A DNA stretch of 21,852 nucleotides from Flavobacteriales bacterium UBA2619 (GTDB lineage: Bacteria; Bacteroidota; Bacteroidia; Flavobacteriales_D; Sanyastnellaceae). Within the stretch, counting starts at the first letter, position 1. Each line of letters opens with the position of its first letter. The translations under genes were made by a program, and so were the position numbers. Where the stretch lies: contig DDJR01000093.1 in NCBI GenBank assembly GCA_002339135.1, forward strand, positions 5,059 to 26,910, given 5' to 3'. This document shows, piece after piece, positions 1-5,766 of this stretch. The notes under the pieces were generated by a model, which saw only the letters and a program-made list of their open reading frames with translations, was not told where the DNA came from and ran no database searches.

Positions 1-159
1 TGCAGTCTTGCCAGTGCCAGTTTGGGCGATTCCAACTACATCTTGACCAGCGACAATAGGGGGGATTGCTTTGCATTGAATCGGAGTCGGTTCAGTGAAG
101 CCAGAGTCATCAATTGCGTTTAAAAACTGCCGGGTTATTTTTAGTTCTTCAAATGTCAT
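1..159 (-). CDS. DEAD-box RNA helicase, N-terminal fragment
   Basis: Only the first 53 codons are in the window; the gene runs off the left edge on the minus strand. The translation starts MTFEELKITRQFLNAI and then shows the Q motif (FTEPTPIQ, residues 21-28) and Walker A / motif I (AQTGTGKTA, residues 45-53). This order and spacing is that of ATP-dependent DEAD-box RNA helicases, which unwind short RNA duplexes during ribosome assembly and mRNA decay. The F upstream of the Q motif and the glycine-rich AQTGTGKT form are typical of RhlE-like members, but the subfamily cannot be fixed from this fragment. The ATG at 159-157 is chosen because it places the aromatic residue and Q motif at normal distance from the N-terminus and because a perfect TACCTTTG promoter element lies just upstream. 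It is divergent from the acyltransferase gene. Confidence 0.93.
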   Translation of the reverse strand, partial: MTFEELKITRQFLNAIDDSGFTEPTPIQCKAIPPIVAGQDVVGIAQTGTGKTA

Positions 160-167
160 ATTGTCCC

Positions 168-175
168 CAAAGGTA
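168..175 (-). promoter_or_regulatory. Bacteroidota -7 promoter element of the helicase gene
   Basis: On the minus strand the sequence reads TACCTTTG, a perfect match to the TAnnTTTG box used by the Bacteroidota primary sigma factor. It ends eight nucleotides before the ATG at 159, so the predicted transcript has a leader of only a few bases. I see no clear TTTG -33 box at the usual distance. Confidence 0.6.
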
Positions 176-182
176 GTCGCGG

Positions 183-190
183 TATCTTGC
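183..190 (+). promoter_or_regulatory. possible -7 element of the acyltransferase gene
   Basis: TATCTTGC resembles TAnnTTTG with an imperfect 3' half and ends eight nucleotides before the ATG at 199. It lies back to back with the helicase -7 box at 168-175. The short inverted repeat CGCGG/CCGCG (178-182 and 193-197) surrounds it. This is a weak match. Confidence 0.3.
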
Positions 191-198
191 CGCCGCGA

Positions 199-1329
199 AT
201 GTTAGAATCTCAATTTGAAAATATTAGGCCTTTTTTTGACAGCGAAGCAGCTGATGCATCCACTAATTTGGCAAATGTCATTGATTGGGCAGGCTTATTA
301 ATCCCTCTTGTGGGGAAAGAAAATGCTGAAGAATTAGCTGAAAACATTCGCCACGTAGATAGCATTAGCGATTTTCAAGATGATGTCACATTTCCTTTTT
401 TAGAAGCATTAATTGAATCAACGACTGATGGCGTTACTCTTGGGTACAGTCCTGGAACTTTTGAAAAAGATTTAGAATTGCCCACACTACATTTGACAAA
501 CCACCGAGACATTGTGCTCGACCCATCTCTAGTCAATGTGGCAAGAATGGGGAGTGGATTTGCATCAACTGAAATCGGAATTGGAGATAATTTATTGTCA
601 AACAAATGGTTGGAAGACTTGGTGCGGCTTAACAGATGTTTTATTGTCAGAAGAGGGGGTGGTCCCAGAGAAAGATGGGAAAGCAGTTTGCTTGTCGCTG
701 CATACATTCGACATGCAGTGAAAAAAGGAAGTTCTGTTTGGCTTGCCCAGAAAGAAGGAAGGGCAAAAGATGGTAAAGACAGCACATCTCCGGCACTTAT
801 CCGCATGCTTATTTCAGAAGGTGGGAGAGAGGCTTGGGAAATGCTCAATGTAAAGCCTGTATGCATTTCTTATGAGTGGGACCCATGCGACTATATGAAG
901 GTGAGAGAACTTTTGATTAAAGAAAATGAAGGAGAGTATCTCAAAGAACCTGGAGAAGATGAAAAGAGTATGGCGAACGGGATGACTGGCTGGAAGGGGA
1001 GAATACATTTGGAATTCTGTCCCACCATTCCTTGGAAAGAAATAGAAGGAGAGCGCACAGAGAGAGTCATCGCGGATCTTGTAGACAAAGCTATTTACAA
1101 TGGCTACAAGATTTTCCCAAACCAAGTGATTGCTGCAGAAAGACTGGGGCTTGTTGACTTGGTTAAGTTGTCATCGGACGTTGTCATTACAGAAAAAGAC
1201 AGGGAAGATTTTGAACATCGAATTGACAATGTGGTTGGTGAAGTGGGTACATGGATTTCCAGCAAAGAAAAGATCACAAGAACCTTTTGCGAAATTATGG
1301 TACAGCCTCTATTAGCCAAATACAAATAA
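199..1329 (+). CDS. lysophospholipid/glycerol-3-phosphate acyltransferase-like protein
   Basis: A 376-residue protein of the LPLAT/PlsB-PlsC acyltransferase superfamily, which transfers acyl chains to glycerol-3-phosphate or lysophospholipids at the inner face of the membrane. The catalytic H-x-x-x-x-D-type box appears as THLTNHRDIVLD-like sequence with N101-H102-R103-D104. A downstream acceptor-binding region reads FIVRRGGG, and the third box reads QKEGRAKDG (about residues 184-192), comparable to the EGxRS region of PlsC. No clear transmembrane helix is visible, so peripheral membrane binding is likely. The reading frame is open from a TTG at 187, but that codon lies inside a possible promoter; ATG 199 is preferred. 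The 3' end faces the RNA methyltransferase, with 14 bases between the stop codons. The exact acyl acceptor is unknown, and a role in membrane phospholipid synthesis is inference. Confidence 0.8.
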   Translation: MLESQFENIRPFFDSEAADASTNLANVIDWAGLLIPLVGKENAEELAENIRHVDSISDFQDDVTFPFLEALIESTTDGVTLGYSPGTFEKDLELPTLHLTNHRDIVLDPSLVNVARMGSGFASTEIGIGDNLLSNKWLEDLVRLNRCFIVRRGGGPRERWESSLLVAAYIRHAVKKGSSVWLAQKEGRAKDGKDSTSPALIRMLISEGGREAWEMLNVKPVCISYEWDPCDYMKVRELLIKENEGEYLKEPGEDEKSMANGMTGWKGRIHLEFCPTIPWKEIEGERTERVIADLVDKAIYNGYKIFPNQVIAAERLGLVDLVKLSSDVVITEKDREDFEHRIDNVVGEVGTWISSKEKITRTFCEIMVQPLLAKYK

Positions 1330-1343
1330 TTCGAGAAAGCCAG

Positions 1344-2123
1344 TTATTTCAAATTGAACCTGCGGAAAAGTTCAGAGGTGACAATTGCACCAGCAACAGC
1401 TGCATTGAGTGATTCTGTCATACCGATTCCAGGAATCGCCCATGATGTTTCACAAACCTTAGCCAATGCATCACTTACACCATGAGATTCTGATCCAATC
1501 ACCAATACGTCTGGAGAAAAGTCAGAGTTGTAGATGTTTTCACCATGGGAGTCTAATGACGCCGCCTTTAAATTGAATTCAATCAGAACCTCAACCGGCT
1601 CTGCAATGCATATAGGTATCTTAAAAATAGAACCCATCGATGATTGAATGGTCTTAGCATTCCAAACATCGACAGTTTTAGGTGAACAAATAACACCTGA
1701 TAACCCAAACCAGTCAGCAGTTCTAATCAAAGTGCCAACATTCCCGGGATCAGCCAAATCATCCAACAAAAGCATGGTTTTTAAGCCTTTATTTTCATTG
1801 TTTTTCAATCTTTCAACAACACTTGCAGCATCGACCTCTTGAACTTTACCAACAGCGAGTACTCCAGGCGCTGATTTTAAGCTGGACATGATTTGCATGT
1901 CCTTGGAACTTACATCCACAATGGCGATTCCTTTTTTTTCCGCAAGGACTCGAATTGAACTGAATTCAATACCACTTGTAACGTAAATTCGTAAAGTCTC
2001 AAATCCACTTTTAAGCAATTCTTCAACGCTCTTGCCCCCCTCTACGACCATACGTTTTTCGAGTCTCCGGTTTTCCCGGTGTCGCAGTGCTTTAATAGAA
2101 TTTCGTTCGTTTTTTGTAAGCAT
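1344..2123 (-). CDS. TrmH/SpoU-family RNA 2'-O-methyltransferase
   Basis: About 259 residues from the ATG at 2123. It belongs to the SPOUT superfamily, which methylates ribose 2'-OH groups of rRNA or tRNA with S-adenosylmethionine. The N-terminal part (KALRHRENRRLEKRMVVEGG) is the substrate-binding domain of TrmH/RlmB-type enzymes. The three SPOUT motifs follow in order: LADPGNVGTLIRTADWFG (motif 1, with the N and R used in catalysis), LVIGSESHGVS (motif 2) and IPGIGMTESLNAAVAGAI (motif 3, forming the cofactor knot). The frame stays open upstream to a GTG at 2153, but MLTKNERN is the usual kind of start for this family. It is divergent from the outer-membrane protein gene with only seven bases between the chosen starts, and convergent with the acyltransferase. 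The RNA target cannot be told from sequence. Confidence 0.9.
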   Translation of the reverse strand: MLTKNERNSIKALRHRENRRLEKRMVVEGGKSVEELLKSGFETLRIYVTSGIEFSSIRVLAEKKGIAIVDVSSKDMQIMSSLKSAPGVLAVGKVQEVDAASVVERLKNNENKGLKTMLLLDDLADPGNVGTLIRTADWFGLSGVICSPKTVDVWNAKTIQSSMGSIFKIPICIAEPVEVLIEFNLKAASLDSHGENIYNSDFSPDVLVIGSESHGVSDALAKVCETSWAIPGIGMTESLNAAVAGAIVTSELFRRFNLK

Positions 2124-2130
2124 CAAAAAA

Positions 2131-4341
2131 GTGATAGGATTTTTACCGCCCACAAGTTACGTCCTAATCATTTTGCTGTGCTTACCATTTCAGGGAATCA
2201 CTCAAGCTAACTCAGAGGCCCTCTTAGTATCACAGTCGATTGATGTTGATGAGAATATTTCAACTGACCTGCGGGACAAACTGGAAAGTGCGTTCAGGAT
2301 TTATCCAAATCGAAAGTTTCTAGGCATGACCTGGCGCCTTTGGGCTCACAATCTCATACGAAATGAGACCGCAGAGAAGGTTTTGTTAAAACGTACTGAA
2401 AACAACCTCAAACCTGGCGGTTTGAGGTACGGAATTAAAAATGTGTTTGGTGAGCCTCCTGCATATTTTGAACAAGATGAGGTGCGCTTGACAGTGGGGA
2501 AAATAAAAACAATACTAACTCAAGAAGGCTATCTCAATTCAGTTGTTGGATTCGAGATTGACAAATCACTTAAAAAAGGGTGGGGAGTCACTTATCTTAT
2601 TGATCTCCATCAAAGGTGGACGATAGACCAAGTAATTTGGGACACCACAGCTTCTGGATTATCTGTCGACAAAATGTCCCACGAAACTCTTGTCATCTCT
2701 CAAGATCCATTGAGTTTTACTACTCTTCAATTGGAGCGAGTTCGTTTGTCAAATGCAGCTGGAAAATTGGGGTTTGCAACTTTCAATGAAGGTTTTGTTA
2801 AATTTTTGATTGATACAGTTCAAGGGAACACAGGGGCCAATGTCACCATCAACATAAGAGGTATGAGGCCCGAGGGCACTGAGGCTACTGTTCCTCATAA
2901 ATCAATGAGGATTGGTGATGTTTTTTACGACCAAAGTGAAATGAATCGAAACATTCGTCCAGAAGTGATCTCGCATCTGGTCACTCTTGAAAATGGTGCA
3001 GGTTTTAACCCTTTAGAATTCGAGTCATCTTATCGAAGATTGTCGGAATTGGGCGCTTTAAGAGTCGTTGAACTTCGAAAGGATTTTCCGTTTACAAAAG
3101 ATGGTGATTATGGACTTGTAGATGTTACAATCAAGTTGCGGGATTCCAACCGACATACAATCGCCTTAGAGTTTGACATGACACGAGCAGATACTCGATA
3201 TGGACCGTTAGGAAAGTTCACGTGGACAGATAAAAATGCTTCAGGCAGGGGAGATGTTATTTCATGGAGCGCTTCAGCGTCCATTGCATCCACTCAACCT
3301 TTTTCTTATGGCTCATCGTTAATCGTTCCGAACAGTGGTGAGTTTGGATTTCAATGTTCATATCGGACCATTGGAATTCCTCCTAAAAAGCTAAGCTCAC
3401 TACCGAAATCAACTAGTCCATTTACAGAATTAATACTTCAGGCATCTAAAGAGTCACGTCCCGAGTATTCAAATACATCCTTAAATTATAGGCATCGAAT
3501 TGAGTGGACTGAAAATGCGTCTAGAAACAGTACGATTACAATTGATGTACTCAATCTTTCGTTTGTTGACCTTGATTTGTCGGAAGCGTTTGACCTATGG
3601 TTGTCAGAGACCGAAGACGCGTTAATCATCAATAGATTTAGTGATTACGCTATGCTGGGCAGTCGGTTAGGTTGGTTCTCGAATTTCAATAATTTTGGTG
3701 GCGAAGCTGTTTTAGGGCTTGAATGGTCTGGCTTGTTAGGCAATTCATTCGTTCCTGACATCAGAGGAGTTTCAGTCATCCAGTTTGCGCGTGCTGATTG
3801 TCAATTGGTGTTTAAAGGGAAAGTCAGAAATCGAACAGAGTGGACATGGGCATCGAGATTTAGATTAGGCAGTGCATTTGTAAGTAAACAAACTGGAGTT
3901 CTTCCTTATGACAAAGGGTATTTTGGAGGAGGTTCAAATGGGGTGCGTGGTTGGCCCATTAGAGAGCTAGGTCCAGGAACTTTTTCAGAAGTGAATAACG
4001 GAAATGAGATTTTAAGGGGGGTAGGAGACACGCGCATTGAGGGAGCCGCTGAAATCAGGATGAAGTGGTCATCTTTTGCCACCATTGCAGTCTTCTCAGA
4101 TCTTGGAAACATATGGTTGCATGAAACAGGAGACAACAATGGCACATCTTTGCAATCATCTACATGGAGTTCTCTTGCACTTAGCACAGGTCTAGGTTTG
4201 CGGCTTGATTTCGATTTCTTTTTAATCAGACTAGACGCTGCCTTGCGATTACACGATCCCACGAAATTAACAGGTGAAAGATGGCTTTTTAGTTCTAAGC
4301 CTTCTGGCGCACTTCACTTAGGTTTAGGTCATCCATTCTAA
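2131..4341 (+). CDS. BamA/TamA-family outer-membrane protein with POTRA region
   Basis: A protein of about 736 residues from a GTG at 2131. The first 25 residues form a signal peptide (hydrophobic SYVLIILLCLPF, then Q-G-I-T-Q-A), so it is exported. Residues about 50-330 look like POTRA repeats (for example GKIKTILTQEGYLNSVVGFEI). The C-terminal half is a 16-strand Omp85 barrel with alternating aromatic and polar residues. The hallmark loop is visible as GGSNGVRGWPIRELGPG, around residue 598-614, matching the VRGW/RGY...LGPG lid of BamA/TamA, and the chain ends in phenylalanine as barrel substrates do. Such proteins insert or translocate outer-membrane proteins. The frame is open back to 2032 inside the methyltransferase gene, but those extra residues are charged and would precede the signal peptide. 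BamA versus TamA is not decidable; a second Omp85 protein elsewhere is likely. Confidence 0.85.
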   Translation: MIGFLPPTSYVLIILLCLPFQGITQANSEALLVSQSIDVDENISTDLRDKLESAFRIYPNRKFLGMTWRLWAHNLIRNETAEKVLLKRTENNLKPGGLRYGIKNVFGEPPAYFEQDEVRLTVGKIKTILTQEGYLNSVVGFEIDKSLKKGWGVTYLIDLHQRWTIDQVIWDTTASGLSVDKMSHETLVISQDPLSFTTLQLERVRLSNAAGKLGFATFNEGFVKFLIDTVQGNTGANVTINIRGMRPEGTEATVPHKSMRIGDVFYDQSEMNRNIRPEVISHLVTLENGAGFNPLEFESSYRRLSELGALRVVELRKDFPFTKDGDYGLVDVTIKLRDSNRHTIALEFDMTRADTRYGPLGKFTWTDKNASGRGDVISWSASASIASTQPFSYGSSLIVPNSGEFGFQCSYRTIGIPPKKLSSLPKSTSPFTELILQASKESRPEYSNTSLNYRHRIEWTENASRNSTITIDVLNLSFVDLDLSEAFDLWLSETEDALIINRFSDYAMLGSRLGWFSNFNNFGGEAVLGLEWSGLLGNSFVPDIRGVSVIQFARADCQLVFKGKVRNRTEWTWASRFRLGSAFVSKQTGVLPYDKGYFGGGSNGVRGWPIRELGPGTFSEVNNGNEILRGVGDTRIEGAAEIRMKWSSFATIAVFSDLGNIWLHETGDNNGTSLQSSTWSSLALSTGLGLRLDFDFFLIRLDAALRLHDPTKLTGERWLFSSKPSGALHLGLGHPF

Positions 4342-4359
4342 CCGCATTAAATTTGCGGT
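4341..4359. promoter_or_regulatory. palindrome overlapping the accD -7 element
   Basis: ACCGCA (4341-4346) and TGCGGT (4354-4359) form a perfect six-base inverted repeat around TTAAATT. TAAATTTG, a perfect TAnnTTTG -7 box on the plus strand, lies at 4348-4355 inside it. The downstream bases are AAATAAAC, not a T run, so it does not look like an intrinsic terminator for the outer-membrane protein gene. An operator or attenuator for accD is possible. Confidence 0.5.
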
Positions 4360-4365
4360 AAATAA

Positions 4366-4377
4366 ACACACACACAC
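4366..4377 (+). repeat. (AC)6 dinucleotide repeat before accD start
   Basis: Six AC units sit directly against the accD ATG, in the place where a ribosome binding site would be. There is no Shine-Dalgarno sequence. The tract would shorten or lengthen the 22-base leader by slippage but would not change the reading frame. Confidence 0.85.
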
Positions 4378-5229
4378 ATGGGTTGGTTTCAGAGAAATAC
4401 TGAGGGTATCAAAACTAAAACAACTGAGAAAAAGGAAATACCAGAAGGAGCTTGGTACAAATGTCCTAGTTGTAAAATAGTTGTTTCTGCTCAAGAGCAT
4501 GAAGATTCTCTTTGGGTGTGTCAACATTGCGGACATCATGAACGCGTTGGGAGTACTGAGTACTTCGCGTTGTTGTTTGACAATGGCAAATGTCGAGGAC
4601 TGGCTCCAAAAATGATTTCAGAAGATCCTTTAAATTTTGTTGATACAAAGGCTTACCCAGATCGTTTAGAAGCAGCCAAGAAAAAGACTGGTTTAAACGA
4701 CGCTTTAAGAGTGGCTTCTGGAGAGCTAGGGGGCAATCCTGTTGTAATAGCTTGTATGGATTTTGCATTTATTGGAGGGTCAATGGGATCTGTTGTAGGT
4801 GAGAAGATTGCAAGGGGTATTGACCATGCAATCAAGAAAGGCGTTCCATTTATATGTATTTCCAAATCAGGTGGTGCGCGAATGATGGAAGCGGGTCTAA
4901 GTCTGATGCAAATGGCAAAAACAAGTGCGAAATTATCAATGCTTGCAAAAGCAGGGCTTCCGTACATCAGCGTGTTAACTGATCCAACCACTGGGGGTGT
5001 AACGGCTTCATTCGCTATGTTAGGTGACTTAAACATCGCTGAGCCTAACGCATTAATCGCATTTGCAGGCCCACGTGTTGTTAAAGAAACGATTGGTAAG
5101 GACCTTCCTGATGGATTTCAAAGATCCGAATTTTTGTTGGAACATGGATTTCTAGATGCGATTGTGCATCGGAGTGAACTTAAAGCCAAATTGGACTTCT
5201 CAATCAGGATGCTACATACTTCAAATTAA
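4378..5229 (+). CDS. accD: acetyl-CoA carboxylase carboxyltransferase subunit beta
   Basis: AccD pairs with AccA to move the carboxyl group from biotin on AccB to acetyl-CoA, giving malonyl-CoA for fatty-acid synthesis in the cytoplasm. The 283-residue length is normal. The N-terminal zinc ribbon has Cys29, Cys32, Cys48 and Cys51 (CPSC and CQHC). The crotonase-fold carboxyltransferase domain follows, with FIGGSMGSVVGEKI, the SGGARMMEAG region near residue 163-172, and TDPTTGGVTASFAMLGD. Start ATG 4378 fits the family N-terminus (MGWFxR). The gene follows the outer-membrane protein by 36 bases but has its own -7 element (TAAATTTG, 4348-4355). The C-terminal part shows GFQRSEFLLEHGFLDAIVHR, typical of the beta subunit. 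No accA is visible here. Confidence 0.97.
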   Translation: MGWFQRNTEGIKTKTTEKKEIPEGAWYKCPSCKIVVSAQEHEDSLWVCQHCGHHERVGSTEYFALLFDNGKCRGLAPKMISEDPLNFVDTKAYPDRLEAAKKKTGLNDALRVASGELGGNPVVIACMDFAFIGGSMGSVVGEKIARGIDHAIKKGVPFICISKSGGARMMEAGLSLMQMAKTSAKLSMLAKAGLPYISVLTDPTTGGVTASFAMLGDLNIAEPNALIAFAGPRVVKETIGKDLPDGFQRSEFLLEHGFLDAIVHRSELKAKLDFSIRMLHTSN

Positions 5230-5254
5230 AAAATGATATAAGTCACTCTTACCG

Positions 5255-5262
5255 TACCTTTG
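5255..5262 (+). promoter_or_regulatory. -7 promoter element of rpsO
   Basis: TACCTTTG followed by CA is a perfect TAnnTTTG box in the accD-rpsO spacer. It predicts a leader of about 40 bases. That leader holds a small hairpin, TCCG (5280-5283) with CGGA (5289-5292), which could be part of a ribosomal-protein leader, though this is speculative. No clear -33 TTTG is seen. Confidence 0.65.
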
Positions 5263-5309
5263 CAGCAATTATTAATAAATCCGCATCACGGACATCAAAA
5301 GATTTCGCC

Positions 5310-5582
5310 ATGTACTATTTAGACTCAGAAAAGAAGAAAGATTTCTTCGTAAAACACGGAAACGGAGCAGCTGACACAGGATCTCCTGAAGCACAGATTG
5401 CTATTTACTCGTTCCGTATCGCACATTTAACCGAGCATTTGAAAAACAACCGAAAGGATTTCAATACACAACGCTCACTTATCGCATTGGTTGCTAAGAG
5501 AAGAAATGCTCTTAATTATTTAACCAAGAAAGACATTACACGCTATCGTGCAATTATAAAAGAACTAGGATTACGTCATTAA
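5310..5582 (+). CDS. rpsO: 30S ribosomal protein S15
   Basis: S15 binds the central domain of 16S rRNA early in 30S assembly and contacts the 50S subunit. The 90-residue product carries the family signature, including the stretch DTGSPEAQIAIYSFRIAHLTEHL and the C-terminal RRNALNYLTKKDITRYRAIIKELGLRH. The length is normal for S15. It lies between accD and pnp; the rpsO-pnp order is the same as in many bacteria. Its own promoter and a downstream hairpin terminator indicate that it can be made as a short separate transcript. There is no Shine-Dalgarno sequence in front of ATG 5310. Confidence 0.98.
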   Translation: MYYLDSEKKKDFFVKHGNGAADTGSPEAQIAIYSFRIAHLTEHLKNNRKDFNTQRSLIALVAKRRNALNYLTKKDITRYRAIIKELGLRH

Positions 5583-5596
5583 TTCTTGCCATAATG

Positions 5597-5650
5597 AAAT
5601 CACAACATTAATTGTCAGCTCTTAAAGACTGCAGTTTGTTGTGATTTTTT
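5597..5650 (+). terminator. rho-independent terminator after rpsO
   Basis: AAATCACAACA (5597-5607) pairs perfectly with TGTTGTGATTT (5637-5647) over eleven bases, and a six-T run ends the stem. The 29-base loop is long. It starts 15 bases after the rpsO stop. Confidence 0.75.
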
Positions 5651-5674
5651 GGTTTTTATGACTTGTTAGATTTG
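5648..5674 (+). promoter_or_regulatory. candidate promoter of pnp
   Basis: TAGATTTG (5667-5674) is a perfect TAnnTTTG -7 box. TTTG at 5648-5651 could be the -33 element with a 15-base spacer, slightly short. It lies directly behind the rpsO terminator, so pnp would have its own start with a leader of about 85 bases. That leader ends in a purine-rich stretch (5735-5766) with a repeated GAGATA motif. Confidence 0.55.
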
Positions 5675-5766
5675 GCTTGGTTTTTGTTGTCAATCAATGA
5701 CTTCATGAACAGTCAGAGCAAGAAGGTTTGGATTCAAAGAGAGATATAAAGAGATAAAAAGAAGAA

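Noticed and set aside
375..866. Long minus-strand ORF inside the acyltransferase gene
   Set aside because: Antisense shadow of a gene with clear family motifs; its translation has no recognisable domain and low-complexity Ser/Leu content.
3906..4262. 118-codon minus-strand ORF inside the outer-membrane protein gene
   Set aside because: Antisense to the Omp85 signature region; no motif, no start signal.
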